Assembly: GCF_000328685.1 (NCBI RefSeq)
Contig: NC_019974.1
Span: 1,417,001-1,481,000, forward strand
Length of the DNA stretch: 64,000 nt
Origin: Natronococcus occultus SP4
GTDB lineage: Archaea; Halobacteriota; Halobacteria; Halobacteriales; Natrialbaceae
Direction of reading: 5' to 3'
The translations under genes were made by a program, and so were the position numbers. This document shows positions 55,075-63,649 of the stretch, in pieces. The notes under the pieces were generated by a model. The model saw nothing but the letters and a program-made list of their open reading frames with translations, was not told the origin of the DNA and did no database searches. Every line of letters starts with the position of its first letter. Position 1 is the stretch's first letter.

Positions 55075-56515
55075 TGCCGACACCTCCTTTCTCCTGCGGG
55101 CGGCCGATGAGCTTCCCGTCGCTGATCGCGTCGACGTCGTCGGCGACCATCCGGAACGACTCCTCGCGGCCCTCGGTGTCGGCCCGCTGGGAGAGTCGTG
55201 CCTTGTGAATCTCCTTGATGTCGTCGTCCATCGCGAGGTCGCCCCACTCGAAGATCCGCACGCGACCGTCGTCGTCACGCGCGGGCAGGACGGCGCCTCT
55301 CGCGCTGTCACTGGGCGCGAAGGGGACGTCCAGCGCTCCGGAGTCGAACGCCTTGATCGTTCCCTGGACGACGTCGCCGTCGCCGTGGCTGAAGATCGTA
55401 TCCATGAGACACCGCGTCTCTCGCTCGATCAGCTCCTGTTCCTCCGCGATACCGTCGATGTCGATGTTCTGCTCGATCGCCATATCGATAACCTGTCTCG
55501 TCGTTCGAAGCCCGGCAGCGTTCGCTTCCTTCGTCGGGACCCCCTGGAACTCCTGGGGCGATTTGGTGATCACCTTGTTTGGCTGGGCGATGGCGGCTGT
55601 CATCCCGCCGAGGCTGATGACGCCGTTAGCGCGAGCCTCGTCGGGCGGGAACCCGCCCATCCACTCGTGAAAGACCGTCGTGACGACGACCTCGTCGGGG
55701 AGATACTCGTCCCCGAGCTTCTGGAGGGCGTTCAGAGCGGCGACGTCCTGGACGACGTTGCCGACCTGGCCGTAGCCCAGCGTGATCGAGCGCACGCCCT
55801 GGGTCGCGGCGAGCTGGCCCTCGACGATCATGATCGCGATCGCGATCGAGGGCGGGACCAGCGTCCCCGTCAGGGGGCCGAACGGCTCGCGGTTGATCCG
55901 CACGCCCCGCTCGGTGTAGGCACCCGCCAGCCGATCCACGAACTGCCACTTCTCGATGGTCTCCTCGAGCCCGTGGCGTTTCGTGTAGGGGATGTTGTAC
56001 GAGATCGGTCCGCCCTCGAAGCTCTGGAACCCGCCCGCGAAGGTGATCGCCGCCAGTAGCCGGGCGTCGGGAGTGCCGTGACGGACCTCGATCGGGGCGT
56101 CTAAGGCCTCGATCAGCTCGCGACAGCCCTCGATCCCGTGGTTGACCGCGGGGAACCCGTTGAGGGTGTCCTCGCCGGTCTCGCGAGCCTTCTCGAGCCC
56201 CTCCTGGGCTTTCCCGTACTCGTTGTCGCGCGTGTAGGAGTCGATCGTCGTCGGGAGCAGATCCGCTCTCCCGTCGTCCTGCAGATACTCCAGCAGCTCG
56301 ATCTGGTCGTCGAGCCGCGGGACCCCCGCACGCGGTTGCAGGAGCGGTTTGTCGGCCGACTCGAGGACGTCGGCGAACCGCTTGCTCGCCGGCAGCGACT
56401 CGTGGTAGCGAATCGCCTCCTCGAAGTCGACGTCCTCGCCAGTGGACCAGCCGGAGCGGATTTCGTTGTCGATGCGCCGCAGCTCGTCGGACGGAATGCG
56501 TTCGTCGCGTATCAT
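55064..56515 (-). CDS. glmE: Glutamate mutase epsilon subunit GlmE
   Basis: A 483-residue TIM-barrel subunit of B12-dependent glutamate mutase. Blocks: IEVRHGTPDARLLAA near 145, FQSFEGGPISYNIPYTK near 167, REPFGPLTGTLVPPSIA near 210, and GVRSITLGYGQVGN near 240. It rearranges glutamate to 3-methylaspartate with GlmS. Start at 56515, 10 bases after the glmS stop. Length is normal. Confidence 0.94.
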   Translation of the reverse strand: MIRDERIPSDELRRIDNEIRSGWSTGEDVDFEEAIRYHESLPASKRFADVLESADKPLLQPRAGVPRLDDQIELLEYLQDDGRADLLPTTIDSYTRDNEYGKAQEGLEKARETGEDTLNGFPAVNHGIEGCRELIEALDAPIEVRHGTPDARLLAAITFAGGFQSFEGGPISYNIPYTKRHGLEETIEKWQFVDRLAGAYTERGVRINREPFGPLTGTLVPPSIAIAIMIVEGQLAATQGVRSITLGYGQVGNVVQDVAALNALQKLGDEYLPDEVVVTTVFHEWMGGFPPDEARANGVISLGGMTAAIAQPNKVITKSPQEFQGVPTKEANAAGLRTTRQVIDMAIEQNIDIDGIAEEQELIERETRCLMDTIFSHGDGDVVQGTIKAFDSGALDVPFAPSDSARGAVLPARDDDGRVRIFEWGDLAMDDDIKEIHKARLSQRADTEGREESFRMVADDVDAISDGKLIGRPQEKGGVGSAD

Positions 56516-56525
56516 CGAGGGAGGG

Positions 56526-56966
56526 CTATGAGGTGACGGTGACCTGGTCGGACTCGGAGGTGGTGAGGTGGAGGTCTCGTTCGAGGGCGGCGATCGCCTC
56601 CTCGGGGTCGGTCTCGGAGTCGAAGACGCGATCGAACCCGAGCTCCTCGAACGTTTCCCGGGTCTGCTCGAAATCGTCCTGGCCGACCGCGAGGTTGCCG
56701 CCGATGTAGGTGACGGCGTCGATGTCGGCATCGTCGAGGACGTCGTGGAACCCCTGACAGTCCTGCTCGGCGTGCCCGTAGAGCGAGGAGACGAGTACAG
56801 CCTCCGCCGAGTGGGCTACCGCGGCCTCCGCGAAGTCCTCCTGGGAGGTCTGGACGCCGAGGTTGACGACGTCGAAGCCAGCTGCACTCAGGGCCTGCTC
56901 GAGGATCGTGATGCCAACGACGTGAGCGTCGGAGCCGATCACGCCGAGGACGACCGTTTGGGACAT
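56526..56966 (-). CDS. glmS: Glutamate mutase sigma subunit GlmS (B12-binding)
   Basis: A 146-residue Rossmann-like cobalamin-binding subunit. The base-off/His-on motif DxHxxG is SDAHVVG near residue 12-18, followed by VSSLYGHAEQDC near 60 and YIGGNLAVGQDDF near 92. A TATA box 27-33 bases upstream favours the start at 56966 over 56981. First gene of the minus-strand methylaspartate operon. Confidence 0.94.
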   Translation of the reverse strand: MSQTVVLGVIGSDAHVVGITILEQALSAAGFDVVNLGVQTSQEDFAEAAVAHSAEAVLVSSLYGHAEQDCQGFHDVLDDADIDAVTYIGGNLAVGQDDFEQTRETFEELGFDRVFDSETDPEEAIAALERDLHLTTSESDQVTVTS

Positions 56967-56992
56967 CGTGTGCAGAACCATGAGGAATACCC

Positions 56993-56999
56993 GTATAAA
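56993..56999 (-). promoter_or_regulatory. TATA box of the glmS operon
   Basis: TTTATAC on the minus strand lies 27-33 bases upstream of ATG 56966, giving a leaderless mRNA. The 152-base gap to the CoA-transferase start is shared by both promoters; TTATACAAC near 57028 may serve the other direction. Confidence 0.5.
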
Positions 57000-57118
57000 G
57001 TTAATGGTTGATCATGATAATACTCCTTATACAACCTAGCACCACCCCCTTGAGAGACAACCACACCTTCATGATCTATTGCAAAGGTTTTTGCGCCTGT
57101 CCACAGTCACTCGCACCC

Positions 57119-58309
57119 ATGGGCGCACTGTCGAATCTGCGCGTGATCGACCTGACGCAGGTGCTGGCCGGCCCGTACTGTACGATGCTGCTCGCGGATA
57201 TGGGCGCCGACGTCGTAAAGATCGAGCGTCCCGGTGGGGACCTAATCAGGTCGAACCCCCCGTTCGTCGACGACGCCGACGAGGAGGCCTACGGCGGCTA
57301 CTTCCAGAGCGTCAACCGCGGCAAGCGCAGTCTCGAGCTCGATTTCAACGACGAGGACGACCGCGACGATTTCCTCTCGCTGGTCGAGGAGGCCGACATC
57401 GTCGTCGAGAACTACCGCGCGGGGACGATGGAGAAGTACGATCTGGGCTACGAGACCCTCAGCGAGCACAATCCGGAGCTGATCTACTCCTCGATCCGGG
57501 GTTTCGGCGATCCGCGTACGGGCGAGACCCACCGTCAGGGCCAACCCTCCTTCGATCTCATCGCGCAGGCGCTTGGCGGCGTGATGGAGATCACCGGCCA
57601 CGAGGACGGGCCGCCGACGAAGGTCGGCCCCGGGATCGGCGACCTCTTCACCGCGACGCTGAACTGTATCGGGATCCTCGCGGCGGTCAACCACCGCGAG
57701 CAGACCGGCGAGGGCCAGTACGTCGATACGGCGATGTACGACGCGATGCTCAGTATGACCGAGCGCGCGATCTACCAACACTCCTACACCGGCGAAGCGC
57801 CCTCTCGTCGCGGAAACTCCCATCCGACGCTGTTTCCGTACGACGCCTTCGAGACCGCGGACGGGTACGCCGTGATCGCCGCGTTCGGCACCAACCACTG
57901 GCGGGAGGTCTGCGAGGCGATGGACCGACCCGATCTGGCCACGGAGTACCCCGATGCGGCCGATCGCCTCGAACACCGCGAACAGTTGCGCGAGGAGATC
58001 GCCGCGTGGGCCGAGGGCATCGAGACGGAGACGCTTGTCGACACCCTTGAGGGACGGGTTCCGGTCGCGCCGGTCCAGAGCACCGACGAGATCTTCGAGG
58101 ACCCCCACGTTCGCGACAGGAAGATGCTCGTCCCCGTCGAACAGCCCGGAGCCGACGAAACCGTCGAGATCGCAGGCTCGCCGATCAAGATGACCGAGAC
58201 GCCGCCCGAGCCCGGTCGGCGAGCGCCGTTGCTCGACGAACACCGCGAGGAGCTTCTCAAGGACGGCGAACTCGAACCCGCGGATCCCGAAACCGCGGCC
58301 GACGACTGA
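57119..58309 (+). CDS. mct: Class III CoA-transferase, probable succinyl-CoA:mesaconate CoA-transferase
   Basis: A 396-residue family III (formyl-CoA transferase type) enzyme. RVIDLTQVLAGPYCTMLLADMGADVVKIE opens the protein (fragments VIDLTQVLAGPYC, ADMGADVVKIE), and the catalytic Asp sits in GIGDLFTATLN near 180. It is divergent from glmS, so mesaconate activation with succinyl-CoA is its likely job in the methylaspartate cycle. ATG 57119 is chosen by family alignment; an in-frame upstream part is not conserved in type. Confidence 0.87.
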   Translation: MGALSNLRVIDLTQVLAGPYCTMLLADMGADVVKIERPGGDLIRSNPPFVDDADEEAYGGYFQSVNRGKRSLELDFNDEDDRDDFLSLVEEADIVVENYRAGTMEKYDLGYETLSEHNPELIYSSIRGFGDPRTGETHRQGQPSFDLIAQALGGVMEITGHEDGPPTKVGPGIGDLFTATLNCIGILAAVNHREQTGEGQYVDTAMYDAMLSMTERAIYQHSYTGEAPSRRGNSHPTLFPYDAFETADGYAVIAAFGTNHWREVCEAMDRPDLATEYPDAADRLEHREQLREEIAAWAEGIETETLVDTLEGRVPVAPVQSTDEIFEDPHVRDRKMLVPVEQPGADETVEIAGSPIKMTETPPEPGRRAPLLDEHREELLKDGELEPADPETAADD

Positions 58310-58400
58310 TCGTCGACGGACGGATCGTCCGCGGACCCGTTTCACGGCGAGATCGGAGCGGAGGGTAATCCTTTTGCGCCCCCCACACACACCTCGGAGT

Positions 58401-58721
58401 ATGGACTGGCCATTCGACCCCGACGGGGAGCAGGGTAGCGAGGGAATGCGGAAGTTCGACATGCGGATCATCGCTGATAAGGTCGACGAGGAGGAAGACT
58501 TCCCGATGGATCGCGACGAGTTCGTCGCCGAGCACGGCGACGACCCGATCCGGATCAACTACCAGCGCGTCGTGCCGATGCGGGAGATCTTCGAACACGT
58601 CGACGCTGAGGAGTTCGAGACGATCGTCGACATGCACAAGGCCGTCGGCGCCGCGATGCGGACCGGCGAGTTCTGGGAGTACCACCCGAAGGGAGCCGAC
58701 CCCGAGAAGAAACGCGCCTGA
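58401..58721 (+). CDS. Conserved haloarchaeal protein of unknown function
   Basis: A 106-residue acidic protein (MDWPFDPDGEQGSEGMRKF), with VVPMREIFEHVDAEEFETI in its second half and a basic tail. Possibly the haloarchaeal DUF5785 family. No signal or membrane segment; codon use typical. Confidence 0.7.
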   Translation: MDWPFDPDGEQGSEGMRKFDMRIIADKVDEEEDFPMDRDEFVAEHGDDPIRINYQRVVPMREIFEHVDAEEFETIVDMHKAVGAAMRTGEFWEYHPKGADPEKKRA

Positions 58722-58783
58722 GCGGCGTCACGGATCTGGATTACGTACCACTTATACGACACCGCTCGAAATTTTCGGGTACC

Positions 58784-59545
58784 GTGACGAACACGCAGGT
58801 TACGCTCCTCCAGATCGACAACTACGGCCCGTGGACCGTAACGCCCGAGCCGCGACGGGAAGCCGACCTCCAGACGCTCCAGTCGCGGCTGTACGCCGAC
58901 GTCTCTCAGTTCGTCGGGAACCGCGACGGCTACGTCTTCTTCACCCGCTTCGACAACATGATCGCCGTCACGAACGGGCTCTCGCGCGAGGATCACGCGT
59001 TGCTCCAGGAGTCCGTCGGTAACCGCTACCCCGTTACCGTCAGTCTCGGGGTCGCGACCGGGACGACCCCGGTCCAGGCGCTTTCCGACGCGACCGCCGT
59101 GCTCCAGGAGGCCGGCAGCGCACAGGACAAGAACCGTCGGGAGTGTCTCGAGGGTCGAACCATCGACGACGCCCACCGCACCGGCGAGGACGTCCAGATC
59201 GCACACTTCGACGTCATCGACGCGACGGGCGAGTACACCGACGAGCTCAACGCCTTCGATACGTTCATCGAGATCGAACAGGGGTACGCCTCTCTTATGC
59301 GACACATGCGACGGGCCCACGACAGTCTGGCCTTCTTCGTCGGCGGCGACAACGTCATCGTCGTCTGTCCAGATCTCGGGGTCGACGCCTACGAAGAGGC
59401 CATCTACCACGTCGAGGAAGACGTCGACGTCGAACTCCAGGTCGGCGTCGGACGCGGCAGCGTCGCCCACGAGGCGGGCATCGCGGCCAAACACGCCCTC
59501 GAGGACTGTCGGGCCGACGGGACCAGAGTCGAGTTCGATCGGTGA
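58784..59545 (+). CDS. gch3: GTP cyclohydrolase III
   Basis: A 253-residue GCH III. It opens TNTQVTLLQIDNYGPWTVTP, has FFTRFDNMIAVTNGL near 47 and SLMRHMRRAHDSLAFFVGGDNVIVVCP near 167 (metal-binding GGDN), and GVGRGSVAHEAGIAAKHALE near 224. It opens GTP to 2-amino-5-formylamino-6-ribosylamino-pyrimidinone phosphate, for riboflavin and F420 in archaea. GTG start at 58784. Confidence 0.93.
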   Translation: MTNTQVTLLQIDNYGPWTVTPEPRREADLQTLQSRLYADVSQFVGNRDGYVFFTRFDNMIAVTNGLSREDHALLQESVGNRYPVTVSLGVATGTTPVQALSDATAVLQEAGSAQDKNRRECLEGRTIDDAHRTGEDVQIAHFDVIDATGEYTDELNAFDTFIEIEQGYASLMRHMRRAHDSLAFFVGGDNVIVVCPDLGVDAYEEAIYHVEEDVDVELQVGVGRGSVAHEAGIAAKHALEDCRADGTRVEFDR

Positions 59546-59675
59546 ACGGTTCCGATCACGAACGCAGCCGTTCTCCCGGTTCTTCGTACTCAGCGTCGAA
59601 TCCAGTACGTTTGTCACGCGTTCACTTAACCGTGCCGGAGATAGTTTTTAGCCGGTTCGTGGGATTTGTACACAT

Positions 59676-60278
59676 ATGGAACAGGAACTGTCCGTCAGGG
59701 AGGTCCTGACGACCGAATACGTCGGCGTCAGCGAGTCGGACCCCGTTCTGGAGACCGTCCGCCTGATGCGTGAGGAACGGGCGGGCTGTGTCCTCGTTGT
59801 TCGCGGCTCGGAACCGGTCGGGATCATGACCGAGTGGGACGTCCTCGGACTCGTCGCCGCGGAGGACGACCCCGCTGAGACGACCGTCGGCGAGGTGATG
59901 ACCAGCCCCGTTATCTCTATCGGTGCAGGCTGGTCGCTGGCCGACGCCGCAACGACGATGAGCCGACAGAACATCCGTAACCTGGTCGTCGAGAGCGACG
60001 ATGAGGTCGTCGGCGTCCTCACGCAGCGCGACGTCATCACTGCGGCCGGCTCCTTCCAGGGTGCGGCGAGCGGTGCCGCCGAGCCGCCGCTCGAAACCGA
60101 TCGACCGATCGGCCAGTCACGGGGCTCCCGTCCGAGCGAGGAGATCGACACCGAGCTGTTGCCCAACGGCGGCGACGAGTTCTCGACCCAGGGCGTCTGT
60201 GAGGCCTGTGGCTCGCTCGCCGACTCCCTGTGGGACGCCAACGGGCGACTGGTCTGTTCGGACTGTCGCTCGGTGTGA
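59676..60278 (+). CDS. CBS-pair protein with C-terminal zinc ribbon
   Basis: A 200-residue protein. Two CBS motifs occupy residues 5-120 (VREVLTTEYVGVSESDP... and VGEVMTSPVISIGAGWS). After a linker of about 35 residues, CEACGSL...LVCSDCRSV forms a four-Cys zinc ribbon at the end. CBS pairs bind adenine nucleotides; the ribbon may bind nucleic acid or protein. No partner gene is visible. Confidence 0.87.
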   Translation: MEQELSVREVLTTEYVGVSESDPVLETVRLMREERAGCVLVVRGSEPVGIMTEWDVLGLVAAEDDPAETTVGEVMTSPVISIGAGWSLADAATTMSRQNIRNLVVESDDEVVGVLTQRDVITAAGSFQGAASGAAEPPLETDRPIGQSRGSRPSEEIDTELLPNGGDEFSTQGVCEACGSLADSLWDANGRLVCSDCRSV

Positions 60279-60317
60279 TAGCAAACCCTTTCTGACGCTG
60301 CCGCCGACCCGACGATA

Positions 60318-60827
60318 ATGCCTCCGGAGACACCGGTCGTCGAGCCGGCGACGCAGGCGGATCTTCCCGCGATCACCGAGCTGTGGGTTCGACTCGCTCG
60401 CGGTCAGCGTACCCACGGTTCCTCGGTCCGCGCCGAGGAAAACCGGGAGACAATGCGGGAGCTGCTGGCCGGCCACCTCCACACCGATGGGCTGCTGGTC
60501 GCTCGCGACGGGAACTCGATCGTCGGTTTCGTCTCGTTCTCGCTCGAGCGCGGGACGCTCGCGCTCGATGCGACCCGCGGACTGATCTCGAACGTCTACG
60601 TCGAACCCGCCTACCGCGGACACGGTGTCGGGACGGCGCTGCTCAAGGCCGCCGAGGACGTCCTCGCCGATCGGGGCGCGGCGGTCGCCGTGCTGGAAGT
60701 GCTCTCGGACAACGAGGACGCCAGGCGGTTCTATCGTCAGCGCGAGTACGACACCTACCGGGTATCGATGCGCCGATCGCTCGCGGACCGATCGGAAAGC
60801 GATACACACTCAAAGGAGGACGGGTAA
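60318..60827 (+). CDS. GNAT family N-acetyltransferase
   Basis: A 169-residue acetyl-CoA-binding acetyltransferase. The VYVEPAYRGHGVGTALLKAAED block near 95-115 carries the RGxGxG/A pyrophosphate loop, and EVLSDNEDARRFYRQREYD near 135 is the usual C-terminal helix. Substrate unknown. It ends 11 bases before tRNA-Thr. Confidence 0.9.
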   Translation: MPPETPVVEPATQADLPAITELWVRLARGQRTHGSSVRAEENRETMRELLAGHLHTDGLLVARDGNSIVGFVSFSLERGTLALDATRGLISNVYVEPAYRGHGVGTALLKAAEDVLADRGAAVAVLEVLSDNEDARRFYRQREYDTYRVSMRRSLADRSESDTHSKEDG

Positions 60828-60838
60828 CTCACTGCTGT

Positions 60839-60912
60839 GCCAGGGGAGCATGGGCGGTTCATGCACTCGACTTGTAATCGAGACTTCGTGGGTTCAAATC
60901 CCACCCCTGGCT
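60839..60912 (+). tRNA. tRNA-Thr(UGU)
   Basis: Acceptor GCCAGGG (60839-60845) pairs with CCCTGGC (60905-60911); discriminator T at 60912. The anticodon stem CTCGA/TCGAG encloses CTTGTAA, so the anticodon is UGU. The T-arm reads GTGGG-TTCAAAT-CCCAC. No intron and no encoded CCA. Confidence 0.95.
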
Positions 60913-60988
60913 TGACGTCGCGAGCACGCTCGCGAGCGACGAACAGGCGCGTGAGTTTGGAGAAGAGAACGGCGCCGCCGTGACCGTC

Positions 60989-61006
60989 GTTCAAATCCCA
61001 CCCACT
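60989..61006. repeat. Degenerate T-arm copy behind tRNA-Thr
   Basis: GTTCAAATCCCACCC recurs 97 bases after the same stretch in tRNA-Thr. No other tRNA part accompanies it. The sequence between is GC-rich with GCGAGCACGCTCGC hairpin potential. It mirrors the T-arm copies behind tRNA-Ser. Confidence 0.6.
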
Positions 61007-61495
61007 CCGCGGACGTGACAAAGCAGTTCGTCGCGATCATCTCGCTTTTCGAGTCTGGTTACGATTCGGACACGTATCCGATCGACGGACACGCATACCA
61101 TCCAGACCGACTGTCCTGCCACTCGAGCGGTTCGATTCGGCCGGTGTAATCGGTCGTTACGGTGGGGTCGTCGATACTGGTAGCCGTTCCGATTCATCGC
61201 GGACTAATCCGACGTGGTTCGGATATAGTTCTGCAATCGACCCGCTGAATCGGGTGAAAAACCCGTAGGACACTGTTTCAATCATCACAACTTCTCGGAG
61301 CGTATAAGTGCTGCGAGGGATTCGGCGTGAAACTGTTCTATTTCGACAGCCACTACCTCCGGGTCGATTATTTCCGCGCTAATTCGCCGGTAGGGGTGAA
61401 CCGCGAGATAAGGGGGAAGGGCCCTCGTTCCGGCGGGAAAACAGTTGAATCGGGGCCGTTCGCGAACTGCGATATTTTCGACTCAGATTACTTCG

Positions 61496-61507
61496 AGTAT
61501 ATGTATA
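61496..61507 (+). promoter_or_regulatory. TATA box of the beta-helix gene
   Basis: AGTATATGTATA lies 28-39 bases upstream of ATG 61535, suited to a leaderless mRNA and supporting that start. Confidence 0.5.
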
Positions 61508-61534
61508 ACCGACCCGTCTCTACAGAAAGCCGTA

Positions 61535-63034
61535 ATGTCGAACGACTCTGGTAACTGGCTGACAGGTAGACGATCGTATCTGAAGGGCTGTCTCGCTGGT
61601 CTCGGTACGCTTTCGGTCGCCGGGATGGCCTCCGCGTCCTCGGACGCGAGCACGAGCGAGGACGACTACAGTAACGTCGTCGATATCGTCGAAGCGGGTG
61701 CGGATCCGAACGGGAACGAGTCGGTCTCCTCTGTCGTACAGGAGAACATCGCGGACGACACGCTCCTGAAGTTCCCCGAAGGGGAGTATTACATGGACTC
61801 TCAGGTACGGATCACCGGGTTCAACAACGTTGGCGTCGTCGGCGACGGCGCGACGCTGATCCCGGCGAACTACAGCTCCTTCGACGGGCCGCAGTACCGA
61901 CTGTTCCGACTTGGAACCAGCGGGAGTCCGGGTGGGTCCGTCTGGTTCGAAGGGTTCGACGTCGACCAGACCGCTTCTAACACGGGAATCCGCGTCATCA
62001 GCGCGGAGGTCAGCAACGAACTCGTCGTCCGGGACGTCTTCGTCCACGGTGTCCACGACAGCGGTACCTGGGGTCCGGCGCTGTTCAACATCACCGACTC
62101 CGACGGAACCGGTATCGTCGACTGTTTCCACGCGTTCGACGGCGGACAGCACGTCGACGATACGCCCCACGGCGGCCGCTGGCGCGGCGCCACCGGGATT
62201 ATTCTCAACGGCAACCACCAGGGCCACATCACGTTCAAGGACTGCGTCCTCGGAGCGTTCCCCGACAACGGACTGTACGCCTCCGGCGACAACGGTCGCA
62301 TCGACGTCGAGGGTGGCTGGTACGAGAACAGCGCAACCGCTTCGGTCCGTCTCAGCGGCAACAGCGGCTCGATCTCCGACGCGATCCTCGTCGTCGACGA
62401 GAACCCGACCGGTGCGGAGGGACAGCACGCGGTCCGTCTCGACCACGGCAACGAGTACACGATCTCGAACGTCACTATCGACACGCCGAACCAGAACGGC
62501 GAGTCGATCCGTATCATGAACGGCGTCGACTCGACGACCGTCGAGAACACGCTGATCAAGGCCGGTGGACAGGGAACTGCGGTTCGTATCGACGACGGTG
62601 CCGGCGCGGTCGACTTCCGGAACTCCGAGGTCGAGATCAACGGCAGCGCCTACGCCTTCCGCATCCTCGGTAACAACGCTGGAGCGGTCTCGCTCGAGGA
62701 CGTCAACGTCGTCGGTAGCGCCGGGGGCTCCCCGATTCAGCCGGCGATCTTCTGCGAGCGGAACGACTGCCAGTTCGAGGGGCTCTCGGTCGAGCAACTC
62801 GGTAGCGGCAACCGGCGCGGCCTCGAGCTTCGCGGCAGCAACTACGAGGTCACAAACAGCGAGTTCGAGACGAGTCACATCCCGATCATCGTCCACAACG
62901 CCAACGACGTCGACATCGAGAACACGTACGCACGGGCCGACGACGGCAGTACGTCGGTTCACATCCGTAGCGGCTCGAGCGGCGTCGACCTCCAGGGCAA
63001 CGACCTGCCCCAGGGCGTCGACGACCGTCGGTAA
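61535..63034 (+). CDS. Tat-exported right-handed beta-helix protein
   Basis: A 499-residue secreted protein. A Tat signal (TGRRSYLKG with LAGLGTLSVAGMASA) is followed by repeated short strands about every 22-25 residues: VVGDGATLIP, ISDAILVVDE, ISNVTIDTPN, VENTLIKAGG, VDFRNSEVEING, VSLEDVNVVG, VTNSEFETS, VDIENTYAR. This is the parallel beta-helix pattern of polysaccharide lyases and surface glycosidases. GGWYENSATASVRL near 260 resembles pectate-lyase-3-like helices. The substrate is unknown; no catalytic triad is evident. Confidence 0.82.
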   Translation: MSNDSGNWLTGRRSYLKGCLAGLGTLSVAGMASASSDASTSEDDYSNVVDIVEAGADPNGNESVSSVVQENIADDTLLKFPEGEYYMDSQVRITGFNNVGVVGDGATLIPANYSSFDGPQYRLFRLGTSGSPGGSVWFEGFDVDQTASNTGIRVISAEVSNELVVRDVFVHGVHDSGTWGPALFNITDSDGTGIVDCFHAFDGGQHVDDTPHGGRWRGATGIILNGNHQGHITFKDCVLGAFPDNGLYASGDNGRIDVEGGWYENSATASVRLSGNSGSISDAILVVDENPTGAEGQHAVRLDHGNEYTISNVTIDTPNQNGESIRIMNGVDSTTVENTLIKAGGQGTAVRIDDGAGAVDFRNSEVEINGSAYAFRILGNNAGAVSLEDVNVVGSAGGSPIQPAIFCERNDCQFEGLSVEQLGSGNRRGLELRGSNYEVTNSEFETSHIPIIVHNANDVDIENTYARADDGSTSVHIRSGSSGVDLQGNDLPQGVDDRR

Positions 63035-63261
63035 TCCGGATTCGGGAAAGGGTCTGTACCGCCGTCGATCGAGCGTGGTTTGTCGCTCGTGAAGCCGCCG
63101 ATCGGGTGGACGGTATCGAGCGTATTTTCTCTGAACACTCGTTCCAGAACAAGAGTGTCGCAGCTTCGAGCCAGATCCGGGAACCAAATATAGTCAATAC
63201 TGTATAGATGTGTTGTACAGTGTACGATAAACTTCTCAGAAGCCGTCGTGAGGACAGTGGA

Positions 63262-63270
63262 TTTATATAT
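63262..63270 (+). promoter_or_regulatory. TATA box of the HalOD1 gene
   Basis: TTTATATAT lies 23-31 bases upstream of ATG 63293; leaderless start expected. Confidence 0.55.
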
Positions 63271-63292
63271 GCCGGCAGAAAGAGTCCGGCCA

Positions 63293-63586
63293 ATGCTACT
63301 CTCAGTCGATCGTTCGGACACAGCTACCGGCATGTCCCTGAGTTACGAGGTCATCGCCGAGATCGCCGCCCGAGAGGGCGTCGAGCCGACCGATATCGAG
63401 CCACCGGAGTACGACGCACTCTACGACGTGATCAATCCGGAAGCGCTCGATTCATTGTTCGCTCCCCGCGAGAACGGACTGTCTCGGGCAAGCGGACGGA
63501 TCGAGTTCGAGTACTGTGGCTACGACGTCACCGTTACCAGCGACGGCGACGTCGAGGTCTCGAAGCACGAGCAAACGTACGAATAG
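63293..63586 (+). CDS. HalOD1 output-domain protein
   Basis: A 97-residue stand-alone HalOD1 domain: LSYEVIAEIAAREGVEPTDIEPPEYDALYDVIN region (fragments VIAEIAAREGVEP, PLYDVIN-type LYDVINPEALDSLF) and IEFEYCGYDVTVTSDGDVEV at the end. The family is found only in haloarchaea as a signalling output module. The ATG at 63293 is set by the TATA box; the in-frame upstream part is ignored. Confidence 0.85.
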   Translation: MLLSVDRSDTATGMSLSYEVIAEIAAREGVEPTDIEPPEYDALYDVINPEALDSLFAPRENGLSRASGRIEFEYCGYDVTVTSDGDVEVSKHEQTYE

Positions 63587-63649
63587 AATAGCTGCGCCTG
63601 TCTCTCGTGTCGATCGAACGGTGAGCCGCGGTACTCCGTGAACGGGAGA

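Larger units (their letters stand above)
60913..61534. other. 622-base gap between tRNA-Thr and the beta-helix gene
   Basis: It contains the T-arm copy at 60989, then unassigned DNA. A CGTATAAG element at 61298-61305 lies about 25 bases before GTG 61327, which opens a 75-codon frame without family sequence and overlapping the next gene start. The gap is more AT-rich from 61200 on. Confidence 0.45.

Noticed and set aside
61327-61554. 75-codon frame with GTG start about 25 bases after a CGTATAAG element
   Set aside because: It overlaps the start and TATA box of the beta-helix gene, has weak third-position bias and no family sequence.
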